A DNA stretch of 64,000 bases from Vitellaria paradoxa (Eukaryota; Streptophyta; Magnoliopsida; Ericales; Sapotaceae), in assembly GCA_019916065.1 (NCBI GenBank), contig JAINTL010000033.1:62001-126000 (forward strand), written 5' to 3'. Each line of letters begins with the position of its first letter. The stretch's first letter is position 1. The position numbers and the translations under genes were made by a program. The notes under the pieces are model-generated. The model was not told where the DNA came from, made no database searches, and saw nothing but the letters and a program-made list of their open reading frames with translations. Shown here piece by piece: positions 23,256 through 33,900 of the stretch.

Positions 23256-23909
23256 TAGGACATTTTCTTAGGGGGCACCGATACAACGAGCTTGGCCTTG
23301 GAATGGACACTAGCAGAACTCATCAACCATCCAGACGCGCTCAAGAAGCTCAGAGAGGAAATCGACACAGTTGTGGGGCCGAGCAGACTAGTCGAGGAAT
23401 CGCACGTCCCAAACCTCCCTTACTTGCAAGCAGTTGTGAAGGAAAGTCTAAGGTTACACCCCCCAATCCCAATGGTAGTTCGGAAATGCAGAGAAAATTG
23501 CAACGTCAATGGCTTTGGCATTTTGTCAAACACAAACACGATGGTAAATGCGTACGCAATAATGCGAGACCCAGAGATATGGGACGACCCGACCAAATTT
23601 GCACCGGAGAGGTTTCTGGGCGGCGGAGATGGTGGGGATTTGAAGGGTCAGAGCTTCAATTTTTTGGCGTTCGGCGGCGGAAGGAGGGGGTGCCCCGGCG
23701 CTGGGCTTGCAGCGGCGGTGATACACGTGACGATTGCAGCTATGCTTCAGTGCTTCGACTGGGGAGTCAGCAGAGGCGGAACAAAGGAGGAGGAGGTGGT
23801 TAATATGGATGAAAAAAGTGGATTCGCTTTGCGCATGGCTCACCCACTCGTGTGCTTTCCCGTCGCCCGTCTTCATCCTTTGGAAGTCGGTATTCCTTGT
23901 TCTAATTAA
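18344..23909 (+). CDS. Cytochrome P450, CYP71 clan (CYP93/CYP705/CYP712-like), three exons
   Basis: Haem-thiolate monooxygenase anchored in the ER and dependent on NADPH-P450 reductase; substrate not deducible. Exons: 18344-18696, 21662-22265, 23259-23909, summing to 1608 bp (535 residues), a normal plant P450 length. Features in order: N-terminal hydrophobic anchor (FFYPLIWLISTLLLVSLIT, about residues 23-41), proline hinge PPGP, FSSR, YGAYWRF, I-helix oxygen-binding LGGTDTTS (about 323-330), ExxR in KESLR (about 380), PERF, and haem loop FGGGRRGCPG with Cys near residue 454. The start is the first in-frame ATG, in context CGACCATGG. The last intron, before DIFLGGTDT, is the position usual for this group; the 3 kb intron after FSSR is additional. 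Frame is intact. CYP93 versus CYP712 cannot be decided by eye. Confidence 0.92.
18826..19010 (+). mobile_element. tRNA-derived SINE in P450 intron 1
   Basis: Begins near CGGAGCCGCGTTAGTTAGTG (A-box region), then a B-box-like GATTTCGAGTCTC, and ends in a long A run (18993-19012). Flanked by imperfect 15-bp repeats TACGTGAGATAACAC and TGTGTGAGATGACAG. Contains a tandem 15-bp duplication (ACTCAATTAGAAGAG, 18892-18921). Related to the copy at 39661-39847. Confidence 0.75.
19125..19265. repeat. MITE-like repeat related to 56503-56661
   Basis: Shares GTTTGGT, CAATCAA, CATATCATCTTTACA, TTTTTGTACTTTT and TTTTTTCAACCAAA in the same order with the element at 56503-56661. The terminal TSD is not clear in this copy. 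Confidence 0.5.
19653..20733. mobile_element. Non-autonomous Mutator-like element in P450 intron 1
   Basis: Long inverted ends of about 130 bp: GGGTTAAATATTTACTTGCT at the left and AAATAGATATTTAACCC at the right, matching through the ACTACCAATTGAACTC and AGGACAAATCAT parts. Flanking 9-mers TATTTGCTC and TATTTACGC (2 mismatches) fit the 9-bp Mutator target duplication. No transposase. Confidence 0.8.
20776..21576. mobile_element. AT-rich MITE split by a hAT MITE
   Basis: Outer ends TGTTTGGAGTGCCAA and TAACACTCCAAACGCA are inverted copies. The interior is interrupted by the hAT-like element 20912-21402. Same family as 17665-17870. Confidence 0.55.
20912..21402. mobile_element. hAT-like MITE nested in the element above
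   Basis: Starts TAAGAGGTGTACAAAA and ends CACACTTCCCTA, an imperfect version of the TAGGGGTG ends. The subterminal part is rich in AATCCGAA/TTCGGATT-type motifs as in the other hAT MITEs here. A target duplication is not convincing. Confidence 0.55.
22268..22311. repeat. (CT)n(TA)n microsatellite right after the P450 exon 2 donor
   Basis: A CT repeat runs directly into a TA repeat in the first 45 nt of intron 2. Confidence 0.9.
23191..23260. repeat. Perfect 70-bp palindrome covering the P450 intron 2 acceptor
   Basis: TCCTAAACAT, then (AT)n, then ATGTTTAGGA. The right arm contains the acceptor AG (23257-23258) and the first two bases of exon 3. The left arm holds the complementary CCTAAAC. 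A second TA tract at 23171-23190 lies just before it. Confidence 0.93.
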
Positions 23910-24752
23910 TTGAGGTGTGTCGTTCCAATAATAAAAGATGCCCATCATACAATATGTTTGTATGTATGTATGTGTTGGGCGAATCATACCATGTGTATGT
24001 GTACACATTGGGTGACCTGCTCCATATACATATATATATATATATATGTATTCATCTCCAATGTCTTGTATGAGGTTTGTTTCTTGCTTCCACTTTCTTA
24101 GTTCAATTTCACACATACAAGCACACAACTCTGGTGTTTACAAAGGCATGTACCACAAACTGTTTTCAATTGCCTGAAGCTATGTACACTTTATGTTTTC
24201 AAACTAGTTAAAAAAACCTAAAGTTATGTACCCTAACTATTACGTCTCGAGGTTCAATCCGTAGGTGAATGGCATATGTTAGGGGGACTAACAAAAAATT
24301 AAGGTAATTAACATCTAAATAACAGTCGAGCATAGAGCATAACTAAGTCCAATGCCAAAGCCAAACTAGTATAATATAATATAACAAAAGTGCTAAAGCA
24401 ACTTAATATGAAAACGCAGTGCCATTGTTACACAAAAGGAAAGTCCTTTTTGTTATAAAGGTTGACTTAGATCTGCAATAGGTGCTGAAGAAGTCCCTGG
24501 AACAACGATAATGGGTTGGGGAAAACAGATTTTTAGCTGTATGGGTCAGAAAACTCTGCTTGAATGCTTCATGCATTCGGCAAATGCCTCTGGAAACAAA
24601 ACACGTTCATTAAGAAGCATTTAACTAACTAAAATAATGCGCTTGCACACACAGGCAATAAAGAAAATTGACTGTTTGCTGTGATGTACAAGAATATGAC
24701 ATTAAGGAGATTTAACAAGGCAATTCTGGTTAGAAAACTCAGTCCAAAAATA
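23910..24752. other. P450 3' flank and convergent spacer to RER4
   Basis: Contains TATG and (TA)n microsatellites (23957-23972, 24029-24047). No gene or clear repeat. The P450 and RER4 are transcribed toward each other here. Confidence 0.5.
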
Positions 24753-24939
24753 TTACATGTAACCCATTTTGTTCACTGTAATGAATACACAACTACAGTT
24801 GCCACACTTGAATGAATAATAGCGAGGGAGAAAGAACGAAAGGAACCCACAATCGCCACTTCTCGCATCCTGTGCATTTACAAAACCAAATTCACTAGCA
24901 ACAACACCACCACCAACTGCATTTACCTGTCCAGCAATT

Positions 24940-27900
24940 TTATTCTCGAATCTTTTGGATTCCAACCCAACGTGCATAATCCACCCACCTATGCAATAAC
25001 AAAAATAAATAAATAAATGAATGAATGAATTTTGTGGATTGAAAATGAAAGATGAACCAATTTACTCCTAGAATCCAGATGGCACACTGAAAAATCTTAC
25101 ATCAACGACCCCAAGAATGTGTTGCCAGTTCGAACAGCAAAACATATTGCACTCAGTAATAACTTATGTTGGTGTAGCAGAGGTTCTAATATCCGTTGTT
25201 CAATAACTCCAGCCAATACTTGGTACCTGTTGCACAAAAATTGTAGAATACAAACTCAGGTAAACAAAAGTCCATGGGAAATTGTCTATTATAACTAGGA
25301 CTCTCTCACCATCTACTAATGCAGACACACAGTATTTCGATTCCATCAATAAACAATACAGCATTTCCTTCTTCTTCTTTTTTTTTTTTTTTTTGTTATT
25401 TTGATCTCTCTCTCTCTCTCCCTCTCCCCCCCCCCCCCCCCCAAGTTTTATGATAGTGATGCACAATCATGTGTAGAAATAAAATAATTTTCAGCCATAA
25501 TATGGTATTTTTAACCGAACTTTTTGAGGCAACATTGACATTGTTTCTGAATTTGTTGTCTAATTGTTTAACAGAAATGTATTTTATACCACAAAATTTT
25601 ACTGGTAAAACTTCAAACAAAATTATATTCAAACTTCAAACAAAAAAAAAAAAAAATTAATATTAGGCGTATCATTGATATTTTAAAATGTATTTTGTAG
25701 AGAAAAACAATCATGGAGAATAGTATATAAACATTTATTTACTCCAAAATGCTACTATCAATGATCAGTTGAGTTTCAATTGCTGTGAGTTCTTTCTAAC
25801 TAGGTCTAACTATACGTAGAAGGGAGTACTATACACAGTGCTAGGGACAGTTCTCAAACATGAGTACCTTGATAATTGCCCCGTGTTTGAATAAAGGATT
25901 TGTCAAGGTAATAAGAAGAAAATGGGTTTTCAAAGTTAATTCTCTAGTTTGGTTTGTGATGAAAAATGGAAGGGAAAAAACATGGGATTTGAGAAATTAA
26001 ACATAATTAAATTTAAAAAAATAGTTCATATTGATGTCAGCCTTCTATTTTCTTATATTTTCCAATCCACTAAAAAAAGAACATGCATTTGAGAATTTTT
26101 TTTTTTTTAATTTCCTTACTCTTTTCTCTTACTTTAACTTTTCTCTCCCCTTTTCTTTTGACTCACTTAATCCTCAATTCAAGCACTCCCTTAAAGGTAA
26201 TAATTTTTAGCTAAGAAGTTCCTTTTTTTAACTAAGGAATATATTAACAAGTTGATGTATCCTTTTAAACCACAATCTCAGCAGTCAGGATAATAATTGC
26301 ATCTCAAGTAGATAAAAGCTTATGGAAAGAATAAAATAATGATCTTGAAAATATCCGCGTACCTAAGGTTGCTAGAAACTGCCATATAGACGCCATAGGC
26401 AACACTGGTTGACAATACGGGTACATCCTCTGCCTCACCAGCAAAAGTTTTGTCAATAGCCTTTCGAGCATTAATCAAGGCATTCGTTATAACTGTACCA
26501 ACCTGCAAAAAAAGCAGTCATCAGTGAAAGCCACCAAATTGTGGATCTTATTATTAAGAGCAACGCTATAGAACCAGAAAATTCTACCAAAAAAATGAAC
26601 CAGAATCATGTGGCAGGTTTGTGGTCCAATCATTTCAACAACATTAAACCAGTAACTATGCCTTTATTACAAAATGGGTCACTTGTTACGCAGTCATATT
26701 TTTTTGACACATGCAAAACATCATTTGCTCCAACTGTTAAATTCAAAATTTTGACATAACAAGTAGTTTTGCTGCTTTTGCATACCTGTCAAGCTCACAA
26801 TCATCCTTAACAAGTGCCTTCACTTGTTAACATTTCCCTTACAAAATTATCATTGACACATCATTCTAGTCTCTTTTCCTTTCTATAATATAAAATAATA
26901 TAAGTAATAAAGTTGCCTCTCTAACATAAACTTTTAGATGAAATGGTAGTTTGTAGCTAGCAATTCAACAAAAGTTATGTAGCCCACTGATCTTATGGTG
27001 AGGTTTGAGCCGCAGAATACATAGTTGGCAACTTGTTATAGTTCTTCTAGTAAGGGACCAGCATCAATCAGAATGGACTTTCACCGAAGACAGGTCACCA
27101 ATAAAAATGATACTTTAGACAAGCCAGACCTAGTTGATAGCAATTGTTAGAATAGGAAATATTGTTTATTTCTATATTTGCTATTCAATCAAAATTTTTT
27201 ATTATTAGAAACATATTATGTAACGGTCTGTATCTAACATTATATATACAAGGTTAATAGTCTAGTTATAGATCACTTAACCCTTTCGATATTTTTCTGG
27301 TTCTGTATTCCTATTTTCAACTTGGTATCAGAACCTTCTCCCAAAAAAAAAAGAAAAAAACTAGTTTCTATTCATACTTGATGCCGACTATCATTCATCA
27401 ATGATGCCGACTGCCGTTCATCAATGATGCTGACCGCCAAAAAACGCAACGTTGGTGTCTTCCGATGAGTGCTGCGAAGCCTCGCTGAAAATCAAACTCA
27501 ATCTCGTTGCTCACCCGATCTCCTCTTGCCCACTACTTGCCGCATGATTTAGTTGCTCGCTGAGTGTCGTTCGTTGCTTCTCGCTAAAATCAGCAACATT
27601 CATCGGTCTTCTCTATAGCCACTTGACGCCGCTTGATTGTTTCTCGTCATTTCTCGCTAACAATGATCACTGCTTGTTTGTTGGTCCTCTCTGTAGCGAA
27701 CGAAGTTTATCGGTCCTCTTGGTTCTCGTTGTTCGCCGCTTGTTGCGAAGGCCCGCTGTCGCGAGGTTCTTGCACTCCTCTATGTTTTCATCTATGAAGA
27801 TGTCCTTTCTGACGATACGCATTAACGCTGCTTCTCGGTGTTTTTATTCTTCAGCATTGCTGCTGCTTGTTGCTACATTTCAAATTTGTTTTTTTTTTTT

Positions 27901-30900
27901 TTTTACTTTGGGTACTGTATTTTTTTTTTCTATTGATCTCTGTTCCTTATTTTTTATTATGGCCGAAGGGAAAGTTTCTTTTGGTGAACCGAGATCAATG
28001 CTAATTCAAGATGAAGATCTTCCTTGCTCCATTACTTCTAAAAAATTGAATGGTCTAAATTATTTGATCTAGGCTCATGCAGTAAAGGTTTATCTTCGTG
28101 GAAAGAAAAAACTAAAATTTCTTACTAGTCTTCCACATAAACTAGATGATAGTATGTATGATGATTGGCTCAGTGAAGATTTTGTGGTCATGGGATGGTT
28201 ATGGCATAGTCTTGAACCCCAAATTGCTACTCTAGTAGAATTTTGTGACTACTAAGAAAAATTGGGATTCTTTTGCTGACTCTTTCTCTTAGCAAAGTAA
28301 TGTTTCATAGGTATTTGAATTGTATGAGCAAATTTTTAAAACTAAGCAATCTGGTTGTCCTCTTCCCAAATATTACAATGTTCTTAAAAACCTCATCTCT
28401 CTCAATCTTCTTTGCAGGAATGTCAGTAAAATCAAAACATTCAGGTTGTTCCCTTGCAAGTGTGCCAGCGGATCCAGGAGAGACCAGTTGTTTCTTATGG
28501 CCAATCCAATTCGTCAAATTTATCTGAGGTTTCAACCCTTGCTTCTTCTACCTCTGATGATGATCTACCCATTGCTTTACGTTGAGGTAGGGGTTCTTAC
28601 ACCCAACATCCCATTGCCAGATTTGTGTCCTATCATCGTACTTTTCCTTTGTTTACATTCCCTTCTTTGTGCTTTGTCCTCTGTTTTGTTTACGTTCCAT
28701 TCTTTGTGCTTTGTCCTCTATTTCTTTTCCAATCTCATTCCAAGCTGCATTATCTTCTTTTGGATGGAAGCATGCTATGGATGAGAAGATGTAGGCACTT
28801 TATCAAAATCATTCTTGGAAGCTGGCACCATTACCTTCTGGAAAGCAAACAGTGGGATGTCGTTGGGTTTATAATGTCGAGTATCTTCCAGATGGTTTTA
28901 TCGAGAGACTCAAAGTACGTCTTGTTGCTAAAGGCTATACTAAGAGTTATGAAGTTGATTATTTGGAGACATTTTCCCCAGTTGATCATTTGAACTCTAC
29001 TTGCTGTAGCTGTGAGTCGCTCTTGGCCTTTTTACCAATTGGACATTAAAAATGCATTTCTTCGTGGTGAGTTTCAAGAGGAGGTTTACATGTAGCAACC
29101 GTCTGGTTATGTTATTCCTGGGAGTGAATACTTAATTTGTAGACTACATCGTGCCTTTTATGTTCTAAAGCAATCTCCCCGTACTTAGTTTGATCACTTT
29201 AGTGATGTTTTGTTGAAATATGGTTTGAAGCGTTGTACTTCAGATCATTTTGTTTTCACTTATTACTCTTCTTTTGGTTCCATTATTTTGATTGTTTATC
29301 TTGACGACATCATTATCTCTGGGGATAACATCACAAGTATTGCTGATTTGAAGTCTCATTTAAGTAAACATTTCCACACTAAAAACTTGGGTACTCTTTC
29401 GTTATTTCCTTGGCATAGAAATAGCAAGATCTCATGTAGGACTCACTATTTCACAACGCAAGTATGTGTTGGATCTTTTATTTGAAACTAGTTTACTAGG
29501 TTCTCGACTTGCTGACACTCCTATGGATACATCTGTCAAACTTGATGCTACTACTGGTACACTTTTTTCTGATGTTCGTCGTTATCGCTGCTTGGTTGGC
29601 AAGTTAATCTATCTTACAGTCACTCGTCCTGATATTACATATGCTGTTGGTGTTGTCAGTCAGTTTATGTATGCTTCCTATTCATCACACTTTGAGGCAA
29701 TGTGAAGTATCCTACGTTACTTGAAAGGAGCTCCTGGTAGTAGTTTGTTATGTCGACCCTCATCTCTTTCTGTGACTGGTTATAGTGATGTTGACTGGGC
29801 TAGAAGTCGTACTGATCGCCACTCTAACTCTAGCTATTGTACCTTTATTGGTGACAATCTTGTCACTTGGTGGAGCAAAAAATAAAATGTTGTCGCTCAT
29901 TCTAGTGTCGAAGCTGATTATCGTGCCATGGCTCACACAACGATTGAGATGCTTTGGGTTCGCTCACTCCTGCATGATTTTGGTATAAAGGTTCCTCGAC
30001 CAATGTTCATGTTTTGTGATAATCAGTCTGCTATCTTCATTGCTACCAACCTTGTGTTTCATGAGCGCACAAAACACATTGAAGTTGATTGTCACTTTAT
30101 TTGAGATTCTTTGAAAAGAGGTGATATTTGCACACCATATGTGCGCTCCGAGTCCCAGTTGGGCGACATTCTTACCAAGCCTTTGTCTCGATCTTCTTTT
30201 CAACATTTGTTTGCCAAGCTGGAGCATATGGGCATGTTTGATTTGTATGCTTTACCTTGAAAGGGAGTGTTAGAATAGGAAATATAGTTTATTTCTATAT
30301 TTGCTGTTCAATCAGAATCTTTTATTATTAGAAACAAATTATGTAACAGTCAGTATCTAACATTATATATACATGATTAATGGTTTGGTTATAAATCACT
30401 TAACCCTTTCGATATTTTTCTGGCTTTGTATTCCTATTTTCAACTGCAATCAGTACTAAGTTTGATTTTGTTTTTTATGGTGACAGAAGTAATGTAAAAT
30501 TTAGACAGACTGGAAATTTGCCTAGATTATTCGATTGCTTTAATATGTGATGTGAAATATTTCTCTGCTCCATTGATATATGCAGCCGCATCTTCTTCTC
30601 AAAATTACAATAAAATGTCGGTCCACAAGGCAATTATAAATTTGGGGCAAACGGGGTAACTAACACAAACAAGCATAACTAAATTTGGAACTCATTACAT
30701 CTCAAAAACATTGGAAAACTCCAATGGAAAGTTCATTAAGAGAATTGATTGTGTATACACACTGCTACAAGAAACAAATTCAATACATAGTGTCAAGAGT
30801 AGAATGTAATGGATCAGATTTACAATGTGTATCACTCAAAATCAAATTCATGCTTAGGCCTTCAGCCCAAAAAAAGAAGTTTATGAAAAAAAGGTCACTG

Positions 30901-33900
30901 AAAATATGCACAACAAATAAGATTATATTTACACAAATAAATTAAAAAAAAATTTATACACCTAAATGAAGAAAAAGTGTTGCAAAAAACTCGAAGAAAA
31001 CCCAACATTCCCCACTATATGACGAGAACATAGATCAACAATGGATTGTAATAGAAACCCCAAATTTTCAGAGAGAAACCACTAGTAAAAAAGAAGTGCT
31101 GAACAAAATTAGGAAGATCCAGAAACATGATAATTTGGCTTACCAAAGAAGCACCAGTCCCAACTGCAAATAACTTGGCCCCATTACGCTGCAGCGAAGA
31201 TTAGGATAATGTGAGTTTCATTAATTTGCTGGATAAGTGAGATTTTGAAATCATCAAACAAATCCAAAACCCTACCACAATGGCCCCTACTCTCTGCAGG
31301 AAGGAATAGGATGTACCGGCCAACGCAACCTGCAAATGGGTTCAAAAGATATTGTTTAGCTGATTCTTTGCAGTTCTAAATCATTTTGATTTGATTATGA
31401 CCAAATACTTCAACCTGAAAAGCATTATCAGGGCTGCCAAAGAAGAACTTAGCAAAAGGTCCAGCACTAGTGGCGAGAGCTGGCCGAAGAGAAACAGTAG
31501 GAGCAGGAAGCCAGACAAGCATGAAATCTGCAATGATGGCCATCACCTAAAAAAAAACTTATCAGAAAAATGTGTAATTCAAAATTATAGAATTAGTGTT
31601 TTCTTAATCATTTACCAACTGAACTGGGAAAAGCAAAGATTTTGAACTCCTCTAGCCTTCTAATGGAACTTTGTTTGCCAGGACAAATGCACATATCGAT
31701 TGCCAGAAGTCTTAAAAATAACTAAGCTTCACAAATAAATCCTTTATCCCAGCTACTTGGATCCTATACAAGTCCTCTCTCTTTTTATTTATTTTCAGCT
31801 CATTATTCTTTAATTCTATCTTAGATGTATTTGTGTTTACACTGAAGGTCTCAATCTATAATATCATATTCCCATACCAAGGCCTTTCAACTATCTATAA
31901 GTGCAAAGCTTAAATGACTCGTTAATTATTTCCGGGAATTTAATGATATTAGAAGACGTTACACCATGAGTCTTAGGAGGGGGGGAACTATCTGCTTGTC
32001 ATAAGCAACGTCAAACAAGCAAGAAAGCATCTCATCCTTGATTTGGATCCTTAAGGTGCCATTTGGTTTGTATTTCTATTTTTCGTTTTCTGTTTTTGTT
32101 TTCTATTTTCTGTTTTATGTGTTTTATGTTTTGGGATTTTCAAAACAAGAAAAAAAGTAAACGTATTTAGTTTGACATTTTCGATTTTCTGTATATAGAG
32201 ATTTCTCTTGTTTTTGGTTGAAAACGCTCAAAACGGCTTTTTGCCATTTTTTTTTTCGGTAACGGGGGAAATCACCCCAACAGTTTTACCCACTGAGCTA
32301 CAAACTCTCGGGGGAACTAGCGCAGCAACCCACCGCTACGGCTCCCCACTTAAATCCTGGCCGCTCTAGGTGAGAATCGAACCTCTGACCTGGGTATATC
32401 ATCCAAACCTTAGGCTTGACTCCCGCTCCACTGGACCAACTAGGGGTGACTTTTTGCCATTTTGCATTTCATGTGTAAACTTATTTTCTATTTTTTAAAA
32501 CAGATTTTAAAAACACAAGTGACCAAATGCGTTTTGAGATATTTTTCTTATTTTCAAAATTGTAAAATGAAAAAAATTGGTTCAAAACAAGCATACCAAA
32601 TGACATTTAAGCTTTTTGAACTAGTTTCGGGACTTAGGATTAATCTTAGTAAATCTTCGCTCTTTGGGATTAATATGGACAAAAAGTAATAGTGGACAAC
32701 ATTTTGAGGGCAAATTGGGTTGCCTTTGAAGTATTTGAGGCTCCCTTTACGAGGTAATTCAAACTCAAGTGAGTCTTGGGATCCAGTTTTGGACAAAATA
32801 AAGAAAAGATTCTATGAATGGAAGAAAAATTTTTTGTGTAGAGGAGGGAGACTGACTTTAGTTGAGGTGGGTGTTATCTAATGTTTCTATTTACTACATG
32901 TCAAATCTTCAAAATTCCAGCAAAAGTAAGTCACAAAGTTGAATCAATAACGAGGAACTTTTTTTTTTTGGAAGGCTGGAAGAGGAAGGTAGGGACCGTT
33001 TTATTAATTGGAAAACAGCGTCCATCCCCAAGTTCTACAGTGGACTAGGTGGTGGGAAACGTGGCTGCTAGAAATGATGTTTTATCAACCAAATGGCTTA
33101 GGAGACTCCTTCTGGATCATAACTCTGTGATTTTCAATCATCAAAAGTAAATATGGGCGCTTGAATAATTACTGGGATCCTAGTTTAAATGTTAAAGGCC
33201 CCTTAAGGAACCCATGAAAAAGTATTTCCAAATGTTCTTTTGTTATTTTCTCAATATAGTAATTGGGCTTTGGGCAGTGGGCAGACAATCTTATTTTGGG
33301 AAAAGAAATGACGAGGTAATCAACCATTTTCTACACAGTTTCCTGATTTGCATAGACATCCTAGAAGCCACTCCTGCACAATTTCTTCCATGTTATCCAC
33401 TGATCCCTCCATAAATTCATCTACCCATGCATGGAATGTCCATTTCTCTCGTAATTTATCTTAGAGAGGGGCTCCTAATTTGCTATTGATGTAAAAGTGA
33501 TATATAGCGAAATTTGATTGGAGGAAATTAATAATTTTTTTATAACTTTTGGTAGAGTTTGGTAAACCAAACACTTTCCAATACACTAGAATAATATTGT
33601 TTCGACAAAATCACTACAGTATTTTGGTGAATGTTAAAAGCAATCACACACATGCGGCAAGTGAGTGCATTGTCCTAATTCAGCATCTGTGCGTGCTTGC
33701 CCAAGTTGTAAGACAATCCAAAAAAAAAGAAAAAAGGTTCAGGACATCTTCTATCCGCTTCCATAGCAGTTTATCTATTTAATTAGTTAAATATTAGTTT
33801 GTGTCTTCCAACGTCAAATCCAAGACATAATGATAACAGACATACCACGTCAGCAAAAACAAAATCAAGCTCCTTGGTGAATTTCTCTCTACGCCTTTCC

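Larger units (their letters stand above)
27145..30445 (+). mobile_element. Copia retrotransposon in RER4 intron 5 (antisense to RER4), with LTRs, PBS, PPT and TSD
   Basis: 178-bp LTRs at 27145-27322 and 30268-30445, a perfect 5-bp target duplication GCAAT (27140-27144, 30446-30450), primer-binding site TGGTATCAGAACC at 27323-27335 and polypurine tract TTGAAAGGGAG before the 3' LTR. By hand count the LTRs differ at about 15 of 178 positions. The LTRs end CAACT rather than the usual CA in both copies. At 3.3 kb it is shorter than a full Copia because gag runs almost directly into reverse transcriptase; protease and integrase are not found. Confidence 0.95.

Noticed and set aside
25403..25442. 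Assembly artefact at the poly-C run
   Set aside because: The run lies in an intron and the RER4 exons on both sides keep phase; there is no positive sign of misassembly, though the length may be inaccurate.
27623..28072. 149-codon plus-strand frame as a host gene
   Set aside because: Lies in the Copia leader and gag start between its LTRs; low-complexity Leu/Ser/Phe content.
32251..32449. Possible functional tRNA genes
   Set aside because: A and B boxes are present, but there is an A tail and a perfect target duplication, so it is a SINE.
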